From: CBDHHC01 sp050633205
Lineage (GTDB): Bacteria > Pseudomonadota > Alphaproteobacteria > Rhizobiales > CBDHHC01
DNA length: 26,687 nucleotides
Direction of reading: 5' to 3'
Assembly: GCA_050633205.1 (NCBI GenBank)
Contig: JBOEGA010000109.1
Location: forward strand, 1-26,687
Numbering within the stretch: position 1 is the stretch's first letter; every line of letters begins with the position of its first letter. Positions 15,026 to 23,974 of this stretch are shown in pieces. The notes under the pieces are model-generated. The model worked only from the letters and a program-made list of their open reading frames with translations. It was not told the DNA's origin and ran no database searches. The position numbers and the translations under genes were made by a program.

Positions 15026-15560
15026 ACGCCCACCTAACCAATAGTCGACTGAATTCCGTGGCAGAACCTCAGGGGCTTACGCTTCACATCCAATGCCCCA
15101 TGCCAGAACCATTTGAGAATCCATTCGACAATACTCAACCGTCACCATGCCTTTACGGACACCGCGCACCAACTCTAAAACTTATATGGAATAGCCCCCA
15201 GATACAGCCATACACAAACAATAACAGCCCTGACGCACAACAGAAAATCAGGCCGAAACTCTCTAAATACTTATTCTGGAAAAGCTTACTAATACACAAC
15301 GCTGAGGACACTGATCTGAAACGCAGCACCTTGCGACCGCCTCAACATGATTATCAAGTTAGCTACACTTTTGATTCTTGGGAAGAAAAATGAGGTTAAT
15401 ACATTATGTTAAATAGACAGGTTAATATTTTACGTAATATATTTTGCATTCATATTTTTCAGCATGTTAACTGAGAAGCTCCGATATTATGGAATGTTAA
15501 AATTGCGTATCATAATTATCACAGAAAGAAATGTGTTCAAAAAATGTGTAAAATAAGACG
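15021..15560. other. Intergenic stretch without convincing genes
   Basis: No protein gene is supported. One 111-codon frame (15058-15393, +) starts with GTG, has no ribosome site and reads as low-quality sequence rich in Pro and Asn. A GGGGC/GCCCC hairpin (15072-15099) could belong to the 5' part of the leftward small RNA. From about 15400 the DNA becomes AT-rich. Confidence 0.5.
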
Positions 15561-15564
15561 AAAT

Positions 15565-15594
15565 TTGCGCATGAAATGGGAAATATGGTATGTT
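15565..15594 (+). promoter_or_regulatory. Promoter candidate of the rightward RNA
   Basis: TTGCGC (15565-15570), an 18-base spacer and TATGTT (15589-15594) predict a start near 15600, exactly where the first stem of the candidate RNA begins. Confidence 0.5.
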
Positions 15595-15599
15595 GGGTG

Positions 15600-15772
15600 A
15601 AGGGCCCCCGAACTGGGTGGGGTGGGAGCTGCATGGACGTTTCGCCCGAGGACCCTTCATAGGTTAGATCAAAAAGCATCTCACTCTGCTGCCTGATCTT
15701 AAAGTATGAACCCTGAGATTCACACTGAACTCACAAATTGGCTTTGCAGAGCCTTTTTGTGGGTTTTTCTTT
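15600..15772 (+). ncRNA. Candidate structured RNA of about 170 bases
   Basis: The transcript would begin near 15600. Stem 1 is TGAAGGG (15598-15604) with CCCTTCA (15653-15659), enclosing a G-rich region with runs of GGG and GGGG. Stem 2 is AGATCA (15666-15671) with TGATCT (15694-15699), with an inner AGCA/TGCT and a symmetric 3-by-3 internal loop. The RNA ends in an intrinsic terminator. The G+C content jumps compared with the AT-rich flanks, as often seen for structured RNA. No reading frame fits. I compared it by memory with 6S, SRP, tmRNA and common riboswitches and found no match. It could also be a riboswitch-like leader, but the next gene begins 380 bases later, after the terminator. 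Confidence 0.6.
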
Positions 15773-15774
15773 TA
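15729..15774 (+). terminator. Intrinsic terminator of the rightward RNA
   Basis: ACTCACAAA (15729-15737) pairs with TTTGTGGGT (15756-15764), with inner GGCT/AGCC and a 6-base loop, followed by TTTTTCTTTT. It is long and convincing, with no coding gene directly upstream. Confidence 0.8.
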
Positions 15775-16153
15775 TGTCACAACGAGTGCAACCGCCACGT
15801 GTTGTTCCTGTGTTAAACACCCGACAAGCCCAAAATGATGATCAAGCTTGTCAAGAATAAGGCAATTGCACTAAACCCGTTAAAGTTACCATAAAGTGGT
15901 GTTTCTTTGCATCATCAGAGGTAACTCACTCAACCGATAGTTGCGCTTAACTTGATTTCAATAAAGCAATTCAAATACGGCAACCTTATGAATTTCCTTT
16001 GTCTTTCCAGCGGCAATACCCGTTAGACAATGCAAATCCCCCTGTTTTGATCTACAATGTCCATAGATGTTACCAGACAGACACAGTGCATAAGTCACAT
16101 AATACCGGATATGCCTTGCTAACATTAATAAAATAAATATTGGAGTAACAACC
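15775..16153. other. Region upstream of the PhzF-family gene
   Basis: No gene is seen. It contains an 11-base palindrome GTGTT-A-AACAC (15810-15820) and exact inverted 7-mers GACAAGC (15823-15829) and GCTTGTC (15846-15852), either of which could be a regulator site. No convincing promoter was assigned. Confidence 0.5.
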
Positions 16154-17059
16154 ATGAATTCTGAGCGACGCTTCTACACACTCGACGTTTTTTCTTCTCA
16201 AAAACTACAAGGTAACCCTTTGGCGGTAGTACTTGATTCAGAAGGGCTGTCTGATCTGGAAATGCAGACAATAGCCAGAGAGTTCAACCTGTCAGAAACC
16301 GTATTTATTCTGCCTGCTGAATATCCGGAAAACACGGCCAGGCTGAGAATATTTACTCCGGGGCAGGAATTACCATTCGCTGGCCATCCAACTATTGGCG
16401 CGTCAGTCCTGCTGGCCCATACCGACCCTGCCAATAATACAGTAAAACTGAATCTCGAATTAAAAGCAGGGCTGATCAACTCGGATGCCACCTGCAATGA
16501 CGGACTGGGAGAAGCAGGCTTCCATACACCCGGAGTTCCATCCGAATATACCCCTCATAATGATCCTGAAGTAACTGCGAAACTTCTTGGGCTGACAGCG
16601 GACGATCTGAAGCTAAGAAACCATCTTCCTGGGTTTGTAAGCTCTTCAGGTAATGAATGGCTGTTTATCCCCGTTAAAGACGCCAGAACAATAAAACGTG
16701 CCAAAGTTGATATGGCATACTGGTCCGCAGCCCATGCAGGCCATACCTCAGATGGTGTGTACGTATACACAGATGAATGCAACTCACCTGACGCACACTG
16801 GCACACCCGGATGTTTGCCCCTGCAATGGGCATCACCGAAGACCCTGCGACAGGATCAGCCGCAGTAACCTTCCCTGGCATACTTGCGGAATTTGAAACT
16901 CTGGTGCAGGGAGAAAATAGCTGGCAGATAGAACAGGGTTACGAGATGGGGCAACCAAGCCAGCTCCATGTTTCCGCCAGAGTTGATAACAGCAACATAC
17001 TACACGTTAAGCTGGCAGGAAGCGCGGTAATATTAATGTCTGGTACATTATATTACTAG
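16154..17059 (+). CDS. PhzF-family isomerase/epimerase
   Basis: A 301-residue protein of the PhzF fold (two diaminopimelate-epimerase-like halves). The start is supported by GGAG 8 bases before the ATG. The N-terminal YTLDVFSSQKLQGNPLAVV, the catalytic-type Glu48 in FNLSETVF, LPFAGHPTIGAS (His78) and the C-terminal ITEDPATGSAA are all conserved. Family members include PhzF of phenazine synthesis, but most are enzymes of unknown substrate acting on small acids. No other phenazine gene is nearby, so phenazine synthesis is unlikely. It is cytosolic and probably transcribed alone. Confidence 0.9.
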   Translation: MNSERRFYTLDVFSSQKLQGNPLAVVLDSEGLSDLEMQTIAREFNLSETVFILPAEYPENTARLRIFTPGQELPFAGHPTIGASVLLAHTDPANNTVKLNLELKAGLINSDATCNDGLGEAGFHTPGVPSEYTPHNDPEVTAKLLGLTADDLKLRNHLPGFVSSSGNEWLFIPVKDARTIKRAKVDMAYWSAAHAGHTSDGVYVYTDECNSPDAHWHTRMFAPAMGITEDPATGSAAVTFPGILAEFETLVQGENSWQIEQGYEMGQPSQLHVSARVDNSNILHVKLAGSAVILMSGTLYY

Positions 17060-17188
17060 ATACGAATCTGCTGGACATGACCATTTTGCAATATTTTCAT
17101 ATATCTGGACTAGTATTGCAGTACCTTTTTAGTTATATTAACCGGATAGGTAACAACTGGCTTAGATTAAAGTTTAGGGTTTGAGGTC

Positions 17189-17344
17189 ATGTCCATTCGA
17201 GGACAAAACAATCAAAAAGCAAGAGTACGCGCTGCAAAAATTGATAAAGCGCGCGAAAAAGCGATTCTATTGCTGGCTCTGCTTGGCGGTGGCACTCTCA
17301 TTGCTGCAGCAACCCTGATTAAACTCCTTCTTATAAGCCCCTAG
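17189..17344 (+). CDS. 51-residue membrane protein, unknown
   Basis: A short gene between phzF and leuA. The first 24 residues are strongly basic and helical (MSIRGQNNQKARVRAAKIDK and on). Residues about 26-49 are a membrane helix with a GGG motif, and the protein ends in ISP. AGGG and GAGG lie upstream of the ATG, the second one rather close. The coding sense is supported by the clear polarity: a positive cytosolic part, then one clean hydrophobic helix. No family is recognised. It could equally be an unrelated neighbour or a leader affecting leuA, which begins 124 bases later. Confidence 0.5.
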   Translation: MSIRGQNNQKARVRAAKIDKAREKAILLLALLGGGTLIAAATLIKLLLISP

Positions 17345-17422
17345 GCACCGGCAGCTCGCTAACAATAGACGCGACGGGTTCTTAGGGGATGATTTCTCAA
17401 AACAATAAATAAAGATTGAGAC

Positions 17423-17446
17423 AGATCAGCTAAGATACTCTGATCT
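17423..17446 (+). promoter_or_regulatory. Hairpin in the leuA leader
   Basis: AGATCAG (17423-17429) and CTGATCT (17440-17446) form an exact 7-bp stem with a 10-base loop, ending 21 bases before the leuA ATG, just before the ribosome site region (GAAGG). The arm sequences are the same as in the first hairpin of the leftward candidate RNA (14997-15020). Confidence 0.45.
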
Positions 17447-17467
17447 ATGGCATGAAGGTTTTTCATT

Positions 17468-19057
17468 ATGAACACCACAGAAGAAGATAACTCACAGAAA
17501 CAGGAAAATCGGGATCCGGCAGACCAGATCTTAATTTTCGACACGACCTTACGCGACGGAGAACAATCTCCAGGCGCCTCAATGACATTGGAAGAAAAAC
17601 TTCAGGTTGCTGAAGTGCTCGATGAAATGGGTGTTGATATCATCGAAGCCGGTTTCCCTATAGCATCTAATGGCGATTTTGAAGCAGTCAACAAAATTGC
17701 AGAAATTGTAAAAAATTCGGTAGTCTGTGGCCTTGCCCGTGCCGGACTGAAAGATATTGACCGTGCCGGCGAAGCCTTAAAACCTGCAGAACAGTCCCGT
17801 ATCCATACTTTTATCTCAACAAGCCCTGTCCATATGAAATTCAAACTTCAGATGGAACCGGAAACTGTGCTTGATAAAGTAACGGAAAGCGTTAACAGAG
17901 CCCGCCAGTACACAGATAATGTGGAATGGTCTGCAGAGGATGCAACCCGCACAGAACATGATTTCCTTTGCCGGTGCGTTGAAGCAGCAATTAAGGCAGG
18001 TGCCACGACTATCAATATTCCTGATACAGTCGGTTACACAGTACCTGAGGAATATTTCGAGCTGATCAAAATGTTGAGGGAACGCGTACCGGGTGCTGAC
18101 CAGATTATATTGTCTACACACTGCCATAATGATTTGGGCCTTGCCGTTGCAAATTCACTGGCCGGTGTCAGAGCAGGTGCCCGTCAGATAGAATGTACGA
18201 TCAACGGAATGGGCGAACGAGCTGGTAACGCTGCCCTTGAAGAAGTCGTTATGGCCACCAGCACACGTAACGATGTCTTGCCTTACTGGAACAATATAAA
18301 TCCGGTCTACATAGCAAGAGCATCAAAACTGGTTTCCGCCGTATCATCCTTCCCCGTTCAGTATAATAAAGCCATCGTTGGTAAAAATGCCTTCGCTCAC
18401 GAATCCGGTATCCACCAGGATGGAATGTTAAAACACACCCAGACTTACGAAATCATGACACCCGAAAGTGTCGGCATTAAAGAATCTTCGCTTGTGATGG
18501 GTAAGCACTCTGGCCGTCATGCCTTCCGCACGAAATTGAGCGAGCTTGGTTATGAATTGGGCGATAATGCTCTGGAAGATGCCTTTAATAACTTCAAAGA
18601 CCTGGCTGATAAGAAAAAACATGTCTTTGACGAGGATATCGTCGCATTGGTTGATGATGAGGTAGCTCACGGTGATGATAAAATACAGGTCGAAGCTGTA
18701 ACAGTCATTGCAGGAACTGGCGGTCCTCAAAAGGCAACTCTTACACTTGATATCGAAGGCAGGCACAAAACCAGTGAAGCCACTGGTAACGGCCCCGTGG
18801 ACGCCCTTTTAAACGCTATCAATTCAATGGTGCCAAACGAAGCAAAGCTTTTGCTTTATCAGGTTCACGCAGTCACTGAAGGAACAGATGCACAGGCAGA
18901 AGTATCTGTCCGACTTGAAGAAGGTGGCAAAACTGTTACGGCAAGAGCTGCTGATATTGATACTCTGGTTGCAACTGCCAAGGCATATGTTGCAGCATTG
19001 AATAAATTAATCATAAAACGCGAAAGAACTGTTCCAAAATCCATACTGGCGTCGTAA
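17468..19057 (+). CDS. leuA: 2-isopropylmalate synthase (LeuA)
   Basis: A 529-residue protein, close to the usual length of the bacterial type 1 enzyme. The catalytic TIM barrel covers about residues 20-290: FDTTLRDGEQSPGASM with Arg29 and metal ligand Asp30, INIPDTVGY, and STHCHNDLG with metal ligands His218 and His220. HESGIHQDGML follows, and the C-terminal regulatory domain, about 400-520, binds leucine for feedback inhibition. It condenses acetyl-CoA with 2-oxoisovalerate, the first committed step of leucine synthesis. Homocitrate synthase is less likely given the length and the regulatory domain. The 20-residue polar N-terminal extension is slightly long. A leader hairpin precedes the gene and a perfect 11-bp hairpin follows it. 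Confidence 0.96.
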   Translation: MNTTEEDNSQKQENRDPADQILIFDTTLRDGEQSPGASMTLEEKLQVAEVLDEMGVDIIEAGFPIASNGDFEAVNKIAEIVKNSVVCGLARAGLKDIDRAGEALKPAEQSRIHTFISTSPVHMKFKLQMEPETVLDKVTESVNRARQYTDNVEWSAEDATRTEHDFLCRCVEAAIKAGATTINIPDTVGYTVPEEYFELIKMLRERVPGADQIILSTHCHNDLGLAVANSLAGVRAGARQIECTINGMGERAGNAALEEVVMATSTRNDVLPYWNNINPVYIARASKLVSAVSSFPVQYNKAIVGKNAFAHESGIHQDGMLKHTQTYEIMTPESVGIKESSLVMGKHSGRHAFRTKLSELGYELGDNALEDAFNNFKDLADKKKHVFDEDIVALVDDEVAHGDDKIQVEAVTVIAGTGGPQKATLTLDIEGRHKTSEATGNGPVDALLNAINSMVPNEAKLLLYQVHAVTEGTDAQAEVSVRLEEGGKTVTARAADIDTLVATAKAYVAALNKLIIKRERTVPKSILAS

Positions 19058-19075
19058 AAACAGTTTAAAATAATC

Positions 19076-19110
19076 AGCAGGGTACACAGGCAGTTAGGAT
19101 GTACCCTGCT
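19076..19110 (+). terminator. Perfect 11-bp hairpin after leuA
   Basis: AGCAGGGTACA (19076-19086) and TGTACCCTGCT (19100-19110) are exact inverted 11-mers with a 13-base loop. There is no T run. It lies 19 bases past the leuA stop and 22 bases before the transporter start codon, so it may be a terminator, an RNA stabiliser or an operator. Confidence 0.5.
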
Positions 19111-19132
19111 ACTTCCAGAACTGGACGCCCCT

Positions 19133-20077
19133 GTGCTAGAAATTCTTCTGATCGTCATTCCCGTTTTTCTCGTAGTGGGAATTGGCTACTTCTCCGTAAA
19201 AGCCGGCTACCTGTCTTCCGAAGTCTCAAATCACCTGAATAGCTTTGCCGTTAAAGTGGCCGTCCCTGCCCTTCTTTTTCGAGCGATGTACAAACTGAAT
19301 TTCAGTCAGGCCTTTGAATGGAAAATGCTGGTCGCATTCTACGCTGGCGCATTTCTAAGCTTTACCATAGGTATTATGCTGGCAAGGTCAGTCTGGAAGC
19401 GCCCTCCCGGAGAAGCCATCGCTGTAGGATTCTGCGCATTATTCTCGAATACCGTATTGCTGGGGCTGCCAATCATTGAACGTGCTTATGGAGCAGCGGC
19501 TCTGGCGCCTGTATTTGCCATCATATCATTCCACACACCAACACTCTACCCGCTCGGTATTATTTCAATGGAACTGTCCCGGCGGGATGGAAGGCCCATG
19601 TCAGAGACGCTGATCTCTGTACTCAAATCCATATCCACAAACTCATTGATTATAGCTGTAACAATGGGAACACTGTTTAACCTGACAGGCGTTATCATTC
19701 CGGAGCCCGTTTTCGCAGCAATAAACATGCTGGCCGCCGCTGCCATCCCTGCAGCCCTTGTTGGTATTGGCACCTCACTGACTCAATACAGCCTCAAATC
19801 TGAAATTTCTGAAAGTCTGGCTGTAACAGTCCTGTCCCTGATCCTGCATCCTGCAATAGCGTTCCTGTTATCCTACTATGTATTTGGATTACCCGGGGAT
19901 TTCGTACGTGCAGCCACCATTCTGGCCTCAATGCCTCCAGGTGTAAATGTCTATATCTTTGCCACCATGTATGGCAGAGCAGTATCTCTGTCAGCCTCAT
20001 CAATTCTGATTGCAACACCAATATCAATCGTTTCAATTTCTATATGGCTGTCAATTATGAACTATATTGGTTTATAG
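19133..20077 (+). CDS. AEC-family transporter (auxin efflux carrier type)
   Basis: A 314-residue integral membrane protein with about ten hydrophobic segments and the two-times-five layout of the AEC/bile-acid transporter fold. The N-terminus EILLIVIPVFLVVGIGYFSVKAGYL is typical, as are the middle VGFCALFSNTVLLGLPII and the C-terminal MPPGVNVYIFATMYGR. In bacteria these carriers move small carboxylates such as malate or malonate; the substrate is not predictable. The start is a GTG at 19133 with a weak GGA upstream. It follows leuA on the same strand but is separated by a strong hairpin, so co-transcription is uncertain. It is convergent with the flagellar TPR gene, with a 23-base gap. Confidence 0.88.
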   Translation: MLEILLIVIPVFLVVGIGYFSVKAGYLSSEVSNHLNSFAVKVAVPALLFRAMYKLNFSQAFEWKMLVAFYAGAFLSFTIGIMLARSVWKRPPGEAIAVGFCALFSNTVLLGLPIIERAYGAAALAPVFAIISFHTPTLYPLGIISMELSRRDGRPMSETLISVLKSISTNSLIIAVTMGTLFNLTGVIIPEPVFAAINMLAAAAIPAALVGIGTSLTQYSLKSEISESLAVTVLSLILHPAIAFLLSYYVFGLPGDFVRAATILASMPPGVNVYIFATMYGRAVSLSASSILIATPISIVSISIWLSIMNYIGL

Positions 20078-20100
20078 CTGCCCGATATCCGGGACAGGCG

Positions 20101-23100
20101 TCAGGATTTACCCTTACCTTCCGGGATCTTCGAGGACGCCTTCCCATCGATAATATCAAACCGGGCGCGGAACTCTTTGATAAAGGCGTCCAGAGTATCA
20201 ATGCTGGATATCTCTTTCGCCAGCTTGTTAAAGTCGTCACCTCTTTTGCTGATCGGACTTGTTACAAGAATAAAAGCCTCCGCATCAGGCCCTTTCAGCA
20301 TTTTCTTGTAATATTTCTTCCTCAATCGATCGAGGGCAAACTGATCCTCAGACAGGGAGTACGAAATTGCTCCCCTCAGAACATCAAATCTTTCAGTACT
20401 GTCAAGCGGACGCTCATCCTGCCAGCGCGTCCCGAGCATTTCTTCAATAAGCTCTCCGGCACTCTGCCATCTTTGTGCAGTCCAGTAGGCATCAGCCCTT
20501 AAACGGGCGATTTCATATCCTTTAAGCTGACTGAGAATATCAATCGTGTTCTCAACACGTCCCATTTCACCAAGAGCCCGCGCCTCAAGGATATCGCGGC
20601 GGCGCTTAAGTGAACTCGGAAGATCCGGCTGTCTCGTATCACGGATAGTCCTCAATGCCAGCGCAGGCTTTCTGTTCATCAGATGCACCATAGCCAGCCT
20701 CGCAGCAACCTGTGCTCTTGCAATACCATTCAGACGGTTTTTGATCTGGTAATCAAACAGCTCGGAAGCCTGATCAAGCAGCTCAACCTGAATCAACCTG
20801 CCAGCCAGACGGCGAATGAGTTCATCACCCAGGCGACCAATCGGGGTAAGCTCCTTATAGTCATAAAACAGACCAAGCGCCTTGATCGGAGACATACTGT
20901 CTGCCTTGCCGTAAAGAAACAGGTCTGTAAAGACCTCTTTCATTTCATCCTGAATCTGCAGTGCCTCCTTTGCACTTGGAAAGGCAATAACAGTGTTCTT
21001 CATAATCTGGAATGCGGATCTGTACTCTTTATTATTTGCATACAGCTCTGCGAGACGATGTAATGTATGAAGCTCGTTTTCATCACCACGCCATATAATA
21101 CTCAGCCTCTCAAGGGCTTTAATTGCCTGCTTGGAATTAATGGTTTTATTTTTCAGGAGCATATTAATTTTGCGCAGTTCAGCTTCCGCAGATAACACAC
21201 CAGTATCAGTCTTCACGACACGCTTGAACGCAGACAAAGCCTGATCTTTCATGCCGATAAGCTCAAAATACCGCCCACGTAACAGATCAGCTTCAGCCTT
21301 CAGCTTTTTAGGTAAAGCACCTGTAGGCATGGCATCAAGAGAATCCGCAGCACGTCTGAGCTGCTTCACGGCAAGTGCAGCTTTTGCTTCAAGTAACCTG
21401 AAACGTGCCTGCATTTCAGGTGGATACTTCGGTATCTGCGTTTTACCCTCGGTAAACTGCTTCAATGCAGCAGGCCACTTTTTCTCATTTACAGCCAGAT
21501 ACCCCCGCCAGAGTGCAGCATTCTTGTCAAATGCCAGACTATGATTTCCAAGATCCTCACGTGCATCCTTGTTTCTTCCCAACATAACATTGGCGGCCCC
21601 ACGCAGAATATTAATTGCAGGGTCATTATCAGCCGTTGGTTTATTCGTCACAACCTGCTTTACAACACCAAGAGCTTCAGGGGCCAGATGATTGGCAATA
21701 TACAAACGAGCCAGCTCAATTCGTTTTCGGCTTCTGCTTGCAGGAGGCAGGGCTGTAATAGCTCTCTCCAGTACACCAACCCGACTAATAAAGAACTTGT
21801 CTCCACCTTTCCTCCAGTTTGTAAAGTCAATAAAACCGGTCATGGAATCATGATTGGTTGTACGCGGTTTAATACGGGAAAGCTGATTATATACATTGCT
21901 GGACGAGATAGAGAGGCCTTCTTTTCTGGAAATTATAACTTCATCAACTCGCAGACGCACTGAAACATCTTCCGACAATGGCTTCAGGACAATACCATGT
22001 GCAGACTCAAGAATATGATGCTCTACGAATTTCTGTGACTTTACAAATCCCCGGGTTGGACTAAATCCGGTTACAACAACCAGATCATCTTTTAGTTCAG
22101 GGTCTTTAATCCAGTACACATGCCCGGGCTTTCTATAAGGAATAACCATTATAGGTCTTTTATCTGGCCGAAGTGAACGCTTGGCATGTAGTGTTTTCAA
22201 ATCTCCACGGACCATATCACCGACAATAATCTTCCACCCGTCTTCATCCCGGCGCGCGTAGGAAATCCACTGCTTGGCCAGCTTCACGCGCACCACCAGA
22301 ACCTCGGCAGAATTGTCCCTGCTTATAGATTCAATCATCCCGCCGCTTGTGCTTACCACTTTTGTCAGATTAATTTCCTTGGTTGTATCAAGCACCAGAG
22401 AAATAGTTTTTCCTCTCTGAAAGATTGCTGTCGCTACGGGCTGTTTAAATGGAAACAAAATTTCCATTCGGTTATCCTGAACCTTGGACACAGCTGTAAT
22501 GGTTTGATCATTAGCTGGTTCAACCTCAGCACCACTGGCTTCTTTCACTTTCTTTTTCTGCCCGTCAGGACCAATTACAACTTTATCTTTTTCGCCCTTT
22601 CCTGACTTGGCTTTCTTTTTCTTTTTCTCTTTCTGCACACCACGCCAGACCTGATAATAATTAAACCCCTCATCATCAGTTTCAAAATTGGTATCCAGAT
22701 CCCCGAACTCTTTACGCTCAAGATGCTCAGGATCAAAAGCAACACTCCTGACCTTAATCGGGACCTCAAAAACTTTTGCCCCTTTGTTTTTTACCGCATC
22801 TTTATTCTGCACATCATTTTTATAACCGGAAGCATCAAGCTCCTGAGGTGACAATTTTGCATTTTTGGGATCTTTATCATCCTTCAGATTCTGTAACTTG
22901 AATTTATCTGCAATTTTTTTTCTGGCATCTCTTGCAGAAAGATCAACAGAAGCATCAGGCCCACTCAGATCCACAACAAAGTCATTCCCTTCCCTGAAAC
23001 CACGCACTTTCGCTTCCGGGTGAACAACCAGCTCAACCTCCAGCCCGCGGGGATTATCAATCAGTGCGATCTTGCTTAGATAAGGTGGAGGATCAACTTT

Positions 23101-23880
23101 AAGCTGGGAGAGATCAATCTTGGCCAGCTTTCCAAATCGAATAGTTATTCTGCGGCCATCTCTTGCCATTCTGACTGTTGAAAACACATTCCAGTCAAAT
23201 ACGATCCTGCCAAAAGTAGGATGAAGTGCAACACGTACCTTAACCTTGTTTTTATCTCTGGCCTCTTCCAGCTGAATAGCTTCTTCCTTGGCCTTCAATG
23301 CAGCCTCTTCTGCGGCACGACTTAATTCCTGAAGAACTTTTTTGGGAAGCGTAGGCGGCATCCCCACCCAACTGCTTGGCAGAATATCTACAAACAGATT
23401 TGCACCCACATCAGTAATCCGGACTCTGAAAGTCCCTGTCAGGGCAAAACGCAATGCCAGCCCATCCGGGTCACGCCTTGCCACGCTGATATAACTGTCC
23501 AGCTTCTCTGGAACAAGTCCCACATTAACATTCACTCTTTCCTTGAATTTAATAACAAGGATAGTACCGGCAAGGTCATAGGTATACTTGGGCAGCCTGT
23601 CCAGACTGAACATCATACGTCCAAACCCTTCGCCTTTAACCGCAGTAACACGTCCCTTCGCAGCTTCCTGGGAAAATGTCTGGTTTACAGGCAGAATAGT
23701 AATCTGCAGGGTTGCTGCAAATAGCACAATGATTAGAGATATTTTAAGATTTTGAAAAAGTGTAAACAGGTGGGTTACTGTCAGTTGAAAACAGCTCTGC
23801 AGATCCTCGCGGAATATCTGGCCGTTCTTACGCAACACTTTAGGCACCTTTAGTTCGTATTGGAAACAGGCCCCAATCAC
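20101..23880 (-). CDS. Giant beta-repeat and TPR protein of the flagellar operon
   Basis: A 1259-residue protein. A hydrophobic segment at about 47-65 is a signal sequence or anchor. Three AMIN-like beta repeats of about 85 residues follow, at about 86-167 (FGRMMFSLD), 222-307 (FGRIVFDWN) and 470-555 (MEILFPF). Between the second and third repeats is a Lys-rich tract, about 416-447. From about 715 to 1200 the sequence is helical with TPR-like repeats. The start is a GTG at 23880; another GTG at 23838 has AAAGG upstream and may be the true one. It lies last in the fliL-fliM-DUF6468-motE run, 94 bases after motE, so a periplasmic role at the motor or its peptidoglycan contact is plausible but not shown. 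Confidence 0.8.
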   Translation of the reverse strand: MIGACFQYELKVPKVLRKNGQIFREDLQSCFQLTVTHLFTLFQNLKISLIIVLFAATLQITILPVNQTFSQEAAKGRVTAVKGEGFGRMMFSLDRLPKYTYDLAGTILVIKFKERVNVNVGLVPEKLDSYISVARRDPDGLALRFALTGTFRVRITDVGANLFVDILPSSWVGMPPTLPKKVLQELSRAAEEAALKAKEEAIQLEEARDKNKVKVRVALHPTFGRIVFDWNVFSTVRMARDGRRITIRFGKLAKIDLSQLKVDPPPYLSKIALIDNPRGLEVELVVHPEAKVRGFREGNDFVVDLSGPDASVDLSARDARKKIADKFKLQNLKDDKDPKNAKLSPQELDASGYKNDVQNKDAVKNKGAKVFEVPIKVRSVAFDPEHLERKEFGDLDTNFETDDEGFNYYQVWRGVQKEKKKKKAKSGKGEKDKVVIGPDGQKKKVKEASGAEVEPANDQTITAVSKVQDNRMEILFPFKQPVATAIFQRGKTISLVLDTTKEINLTKVVSTSGGMIESISRDNSAEVLVVRVKLAKQWISYARRDEDGWKIIVGDMVRGDLKTLHAKRSLRPDKRPIMVIPYRKPGHVYWIKDPELKDDLVVVTGFSPTRGFVKSQKFVEHHILESAHGIVLKPLSEDVSVRLRVDEVIISRKEGLSISSSNVYNQLSRIKPRTTNHDSMTGFIDFTNWRKGGDKFFISRVGVLERAITALPPASRSRKRIELARLYIANHLAPEALGVVKQVVTNKPTADNDPAINILRGAANVMLGRNKDAREDLGNHSLAFDKNAALWRGYLAVNEKKWPAALKQFTEGKTQIPKYPPEMQARFRLLEAKAALAVKQLRRAADSLDAMPTGALPKKLKAEADLLRGRYFELIGMKDQALSAFKRVVKTDTGVLSAEAELRKINMLLKNKTINSKQAIKALERLSIIWRGDENELHTLHRLAELYANNKEYRSAFQIMKNTVIAFPSAKEALQIQDEMKEVFTDLFLYGKADSMSPIKALGLFYDYKELTPIGRLGDELIRRLAGRLIQVELLDQASELFDYQIKNRLNGIARAQVAARLAMVHLMNRKPALALRTIRDTRQPDLPSSLKRRRDILEARALGEMGRVENTIDILSQLKGYEIARLRADAYWTAQRWQSAGELIEEMLGTRWQDERPLDSTERFDVLRGAISYSLSEDQFALDRLRKKYYKKMLKGPDAEAFILVTSPISKRGDDFNKLAKEISSIDTLDAFIKEFRARFDIIDGKASSKIPEGKGKS

Positions 23881-23974
23881 ATATTAACCATCACCATAAA
23901 CGTCATAGCGAAGATTATAACTCAGGCACAATTAAAGGCGCTTTAAACAACACCGAATAGATGTTTGTTTTTTC

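Noticed and set aside
15058..15393. 111-codon open frame (+) starting with GTG
   Set aside because: No ribosome binding site, no domain or membrane logic, odd Pro/Asn-rich composition, and it lies in a region with RNA-type features.
15497..15679. 60-codon open frame on the minus strand
   Set aside because: Antisense to the candidate structured RNA, with no ribosome site and no plausible protein character.
15600..15772. Identification of the rightward RNA as 6S RNA, SRP RNA or tmRNA
   Set aside because: The SRP loop motif, the tmRNA tag and the single closing stem of 6S are not seen, and the neighbours (ilvC, phzF) are not those usual for 6S.
16154..17059. Phenazine biosynthesis locus
   Set aside because: Only a PhzF-family gene is present. 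The family is broad and no other phz gene is nearby.
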